Part shown: positions 4,968-6,225 of the stretch, piece after piece
How the letters are laid out: each line of letters starts with the position of its first letter
Position numbering within the stretch: position 1 is the first letter of the stretch
Assembly: GCA_027056155.1 (NCBI GenBank)
Contig: JALULR010000228.1
Location: 1-6,225, forward strand
Direction: 5' to 3'
DNA: 6,225 nt
From: DHVE2 group archaeon
GTDB taxonomy: Archaea > Thermoplasmatota > Thermoplasmata > Thermoplasmatales > Aciduliprofundaceae
Notes under the pieces: model-generated
Told to the model about the DNA's origin: nothing
The model's input: only the letters and a program-made list of their open reading frames with translations
Databases searched by the model: none
Made by a program: the position numbers and the translations under genes

Positions 4968-6225
4968 AATCACATGTACCCTCTCTGCATGCCGCGCTTT
5001 CCGTCGCGTCCATCTTCACGTACTCCTCAGGGAATAGTTTCAGCTGGAGTATTTCCTTTTCTTTCTCCTTAAATATGGATTCCACGTCCTCGGTTCCCTG
5101 ATTAATTACCTGCTCGCTCTTGCTTTTGTCACGGTATATGGTTACGCCTTTGCATTTGAGCCTGTAAGCGAGCATATATACCTTGTCCACATCGTCGATG
5201 CTGGCGCTGTTTCTCAGATTTACCGTCTTGCTCACCGCGTTGTCCACATACTTCTGGAACGCTGCCTGCATGGCTACGTGCCACTCTGGCGCAATTTCTA
5301 GAGACGTTCTGAATATTTTCTTAATATCCTCGGGAATATCCAATCCCCCCAGCGTGCCTGTGCGGGCTATTTTCATCATCAATTCCTCGGAATAAAATCC
5401 GCGCTTTTTGGCGATTTCCTCGAAGAGAGGATTCACCTCCAAAAGTTCCTCGCCGTTGAGAACTTTGCGAACAAATACAATCGCGAAAAGCGGTTCGATG
5501 CTTGACGAAGTACCGGCAATTATTGAAATCGTGCCAGTGGGTGCAATTGTGGTTGTAGTTGCATTCCTTATTTTTATCCCTTTCTTCCACCATTCGCTGC
5601 CTTCCCATGATGGGAACACTCCTCTTTCTTCCGCGAGCTTCATGCTCGCCCTGTGCGATTCGTCGTTTATGAATTTCATCACTTTCTCTCCTAACTTGAC
5701 CGCTTCTTCGCTATCGTACGGAATGCCGAGCTTGATAAGCATCTCCGCCCAGCCAATCACGCCGAGTCCTATTTTTCTCGTTTTGCGGGTCATGTGCTTA
5801 ATTTGTACCAATGGAAATTTATTTGCATCAATCACATTATCTAAGAAATGCACAGCTTTCCAAACCACATCCCTCAATTTACTCCAGTTGATTTTTTTAT
5901 TATCAACAAAGAGCGAGAGATTAATCGAGCCGAGATTGCAAGATTCATACGGAAGTAGAGGCTGCTCTCCGCACGGGTTAGTGCTTTCTATCTCCCCTAA
6001 ATGCTTTGCAGGGTGCTTGCGATTTATTTCGTCGATGAATATTATTCCCGGGTCTCCGGTCTTCCACGCTTGCGCCACTATAAGATTCCAAACCTGCCTC
6101 GCTTTTATTCTTTTCACTTCTTCGCCTGTGCGCGGATTCCTCAATGCATAGTAATCGTCATTTACCAGCGATTCCATAAACTCATCAGTAATCGCAACGC
6201 TGATGTTGAAATTACTGAGCACTTT
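4966..6225 (-). CDS. nrdJ: Ribonucleotide reductase, adenosylcobalamin-dependent class II, C-terminal part
   Basis: The enzyme reduces ribonucleotides to deoxyribonucleotides by a radical mechanism started by adenosylcobalamin. The window shows the last 419 residues; the frame stays open through the right edge, so the N-terminal domain and first active-site cysteine lie outside. A GTG at 6222 is internal, not a start. Visible-fragment numbering: LSNFNISV (3-10); the active-site NPCGE, with the thiyl-radical cysteine at C85 flanked by Asn and Glu; its redox partner C96 in CNLGSINL, 11 residues later as in Thermotoga-type NrdJ; the phosphate-binding APTGTIS (about 228-234) and SSSIEP (240-245); the HVAMQAAFQKYVDNAVSKTVNL core; and CKGVTIYRDKSKSEQV near the end. 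The tail finishes CREGTC (C413 and C418), a likely C-terminal thiol pair that re-reduces the active site. It lacks the longer zinc-binding tail of many bacterial NrdJ. The small gene follows nine bases later. Confidence 0.95.
   Translation of the reverse strand, partial: KVLSNFNISVAITDEFMESLVNDDYYALRNPRTGEEVKRIKARQVWNLIVAQAWKTGDPGIIFIDEINRKHPAKHLGEIESTNPCGEQPLLPYESCNLGSINLSLFVDNKKINWSKLRDVVWKAVHFLDNVIDANKFPLVQIKHMTRKTRKIGLGVIGWAEMLIKLGIPYDSEEAVKLGEKVMKFINDESHRASMKLAEERGVFPSWEGSEWWKKGIKIRNATTTTIAPTGTISIIAGTSSSIEPLFAIVFVRKVLNGEELLEVNPLFEEIAKKRGFYSEELMMKIARTGTLGGLDIPEDIKKIFRTSLEIAPEWHVAMQAAFQKYVDNAVSKTVNLRNSASIDDVDKVYMLAYRLKCKGVTIYRDKSKSEQVINQGTEDVESIFKEKEKEILQLKLFPEEYVKMDATESAACREGTCD

Noticed and set aside
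5408..6151. 247-codon plus-strand frame antisense to nrdJ
   Set aside because: It is the mirror of a strongly conserved nrdJ region, is rich in Ser/Leu/Phe as antisense frames tend to be, and has no recognisable domain or promoter.
6220..6222. GTG at 6222 as the nrdJ start
   Set aside because: The frame continues without a stop to the window edge, and the class II enzyme needs a substantial N-terminal domain before this point.

Overview
The window reads as a chromosomal segment of a euryarchaeon, most likely a member of Thermoplasmatota (Aciduliprofundum-like). The evidence is archaeal TATA/BRE-type promoters, apparently leaderless starts beside a GAGGTGA-type Shine-Dalgarno site, an archaeal-style arginyl-tRNA synthetase, a cobalamin-dependent (class II) ribonucleotide reductase, and a large secreted surface protein with a PEF-type C-terminal anchor. 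The lineage is inferred from protein style only and cannot be confirmed without a search.

Layout. Positions 4-1662 (minus strand) hold complete argS. Positions 1663-1982 are a 320-base gene-free stretch on the path between a tRNA gene and argS. It carries a candidate argS promoter, a pair of 11-base direct repeats, and an array of four degenerate repeats containing five mini-hairpins. Positions 1983-2056 (minus strand) are a tRNA-Arg with anticodon UCG, upstream of and co-oriented with argS. So a cognate tRNA and its synthetase are adjacent, separated by tandem terminator-like hairpins. A divergent, apparently leaderless promoter then drives a single plus-strand gene (2181-4688) for an 835-residue secreted, membrane-anchored multidomain protein. 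It converges on a minus-strand pair: the 3' part of nrdJ (running off the right edge) followed by a translationally coupled 83-residue protein of unknown function. A compact hairpin whose loop contains a stop codon sits between the converging genes and looks able to terminate transcription in both directions.

How they fit together. argS and tRNA-Arg serve arginine decoding. nrdJ supplies deoxyribonucleotides, and the 83-residue protein is probably made with it. The surface protein is an accessory function, plausibly binding extracellular polymers. Most of the window is ordinary housekeeping. The parts most worth a second look are the hairpin array between tRNA-Arg(UCG) and argS, the small protein coupled to nrdJ, and the modular surface protein. 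No CRISPR array, insertion sequence or defence system was seen.
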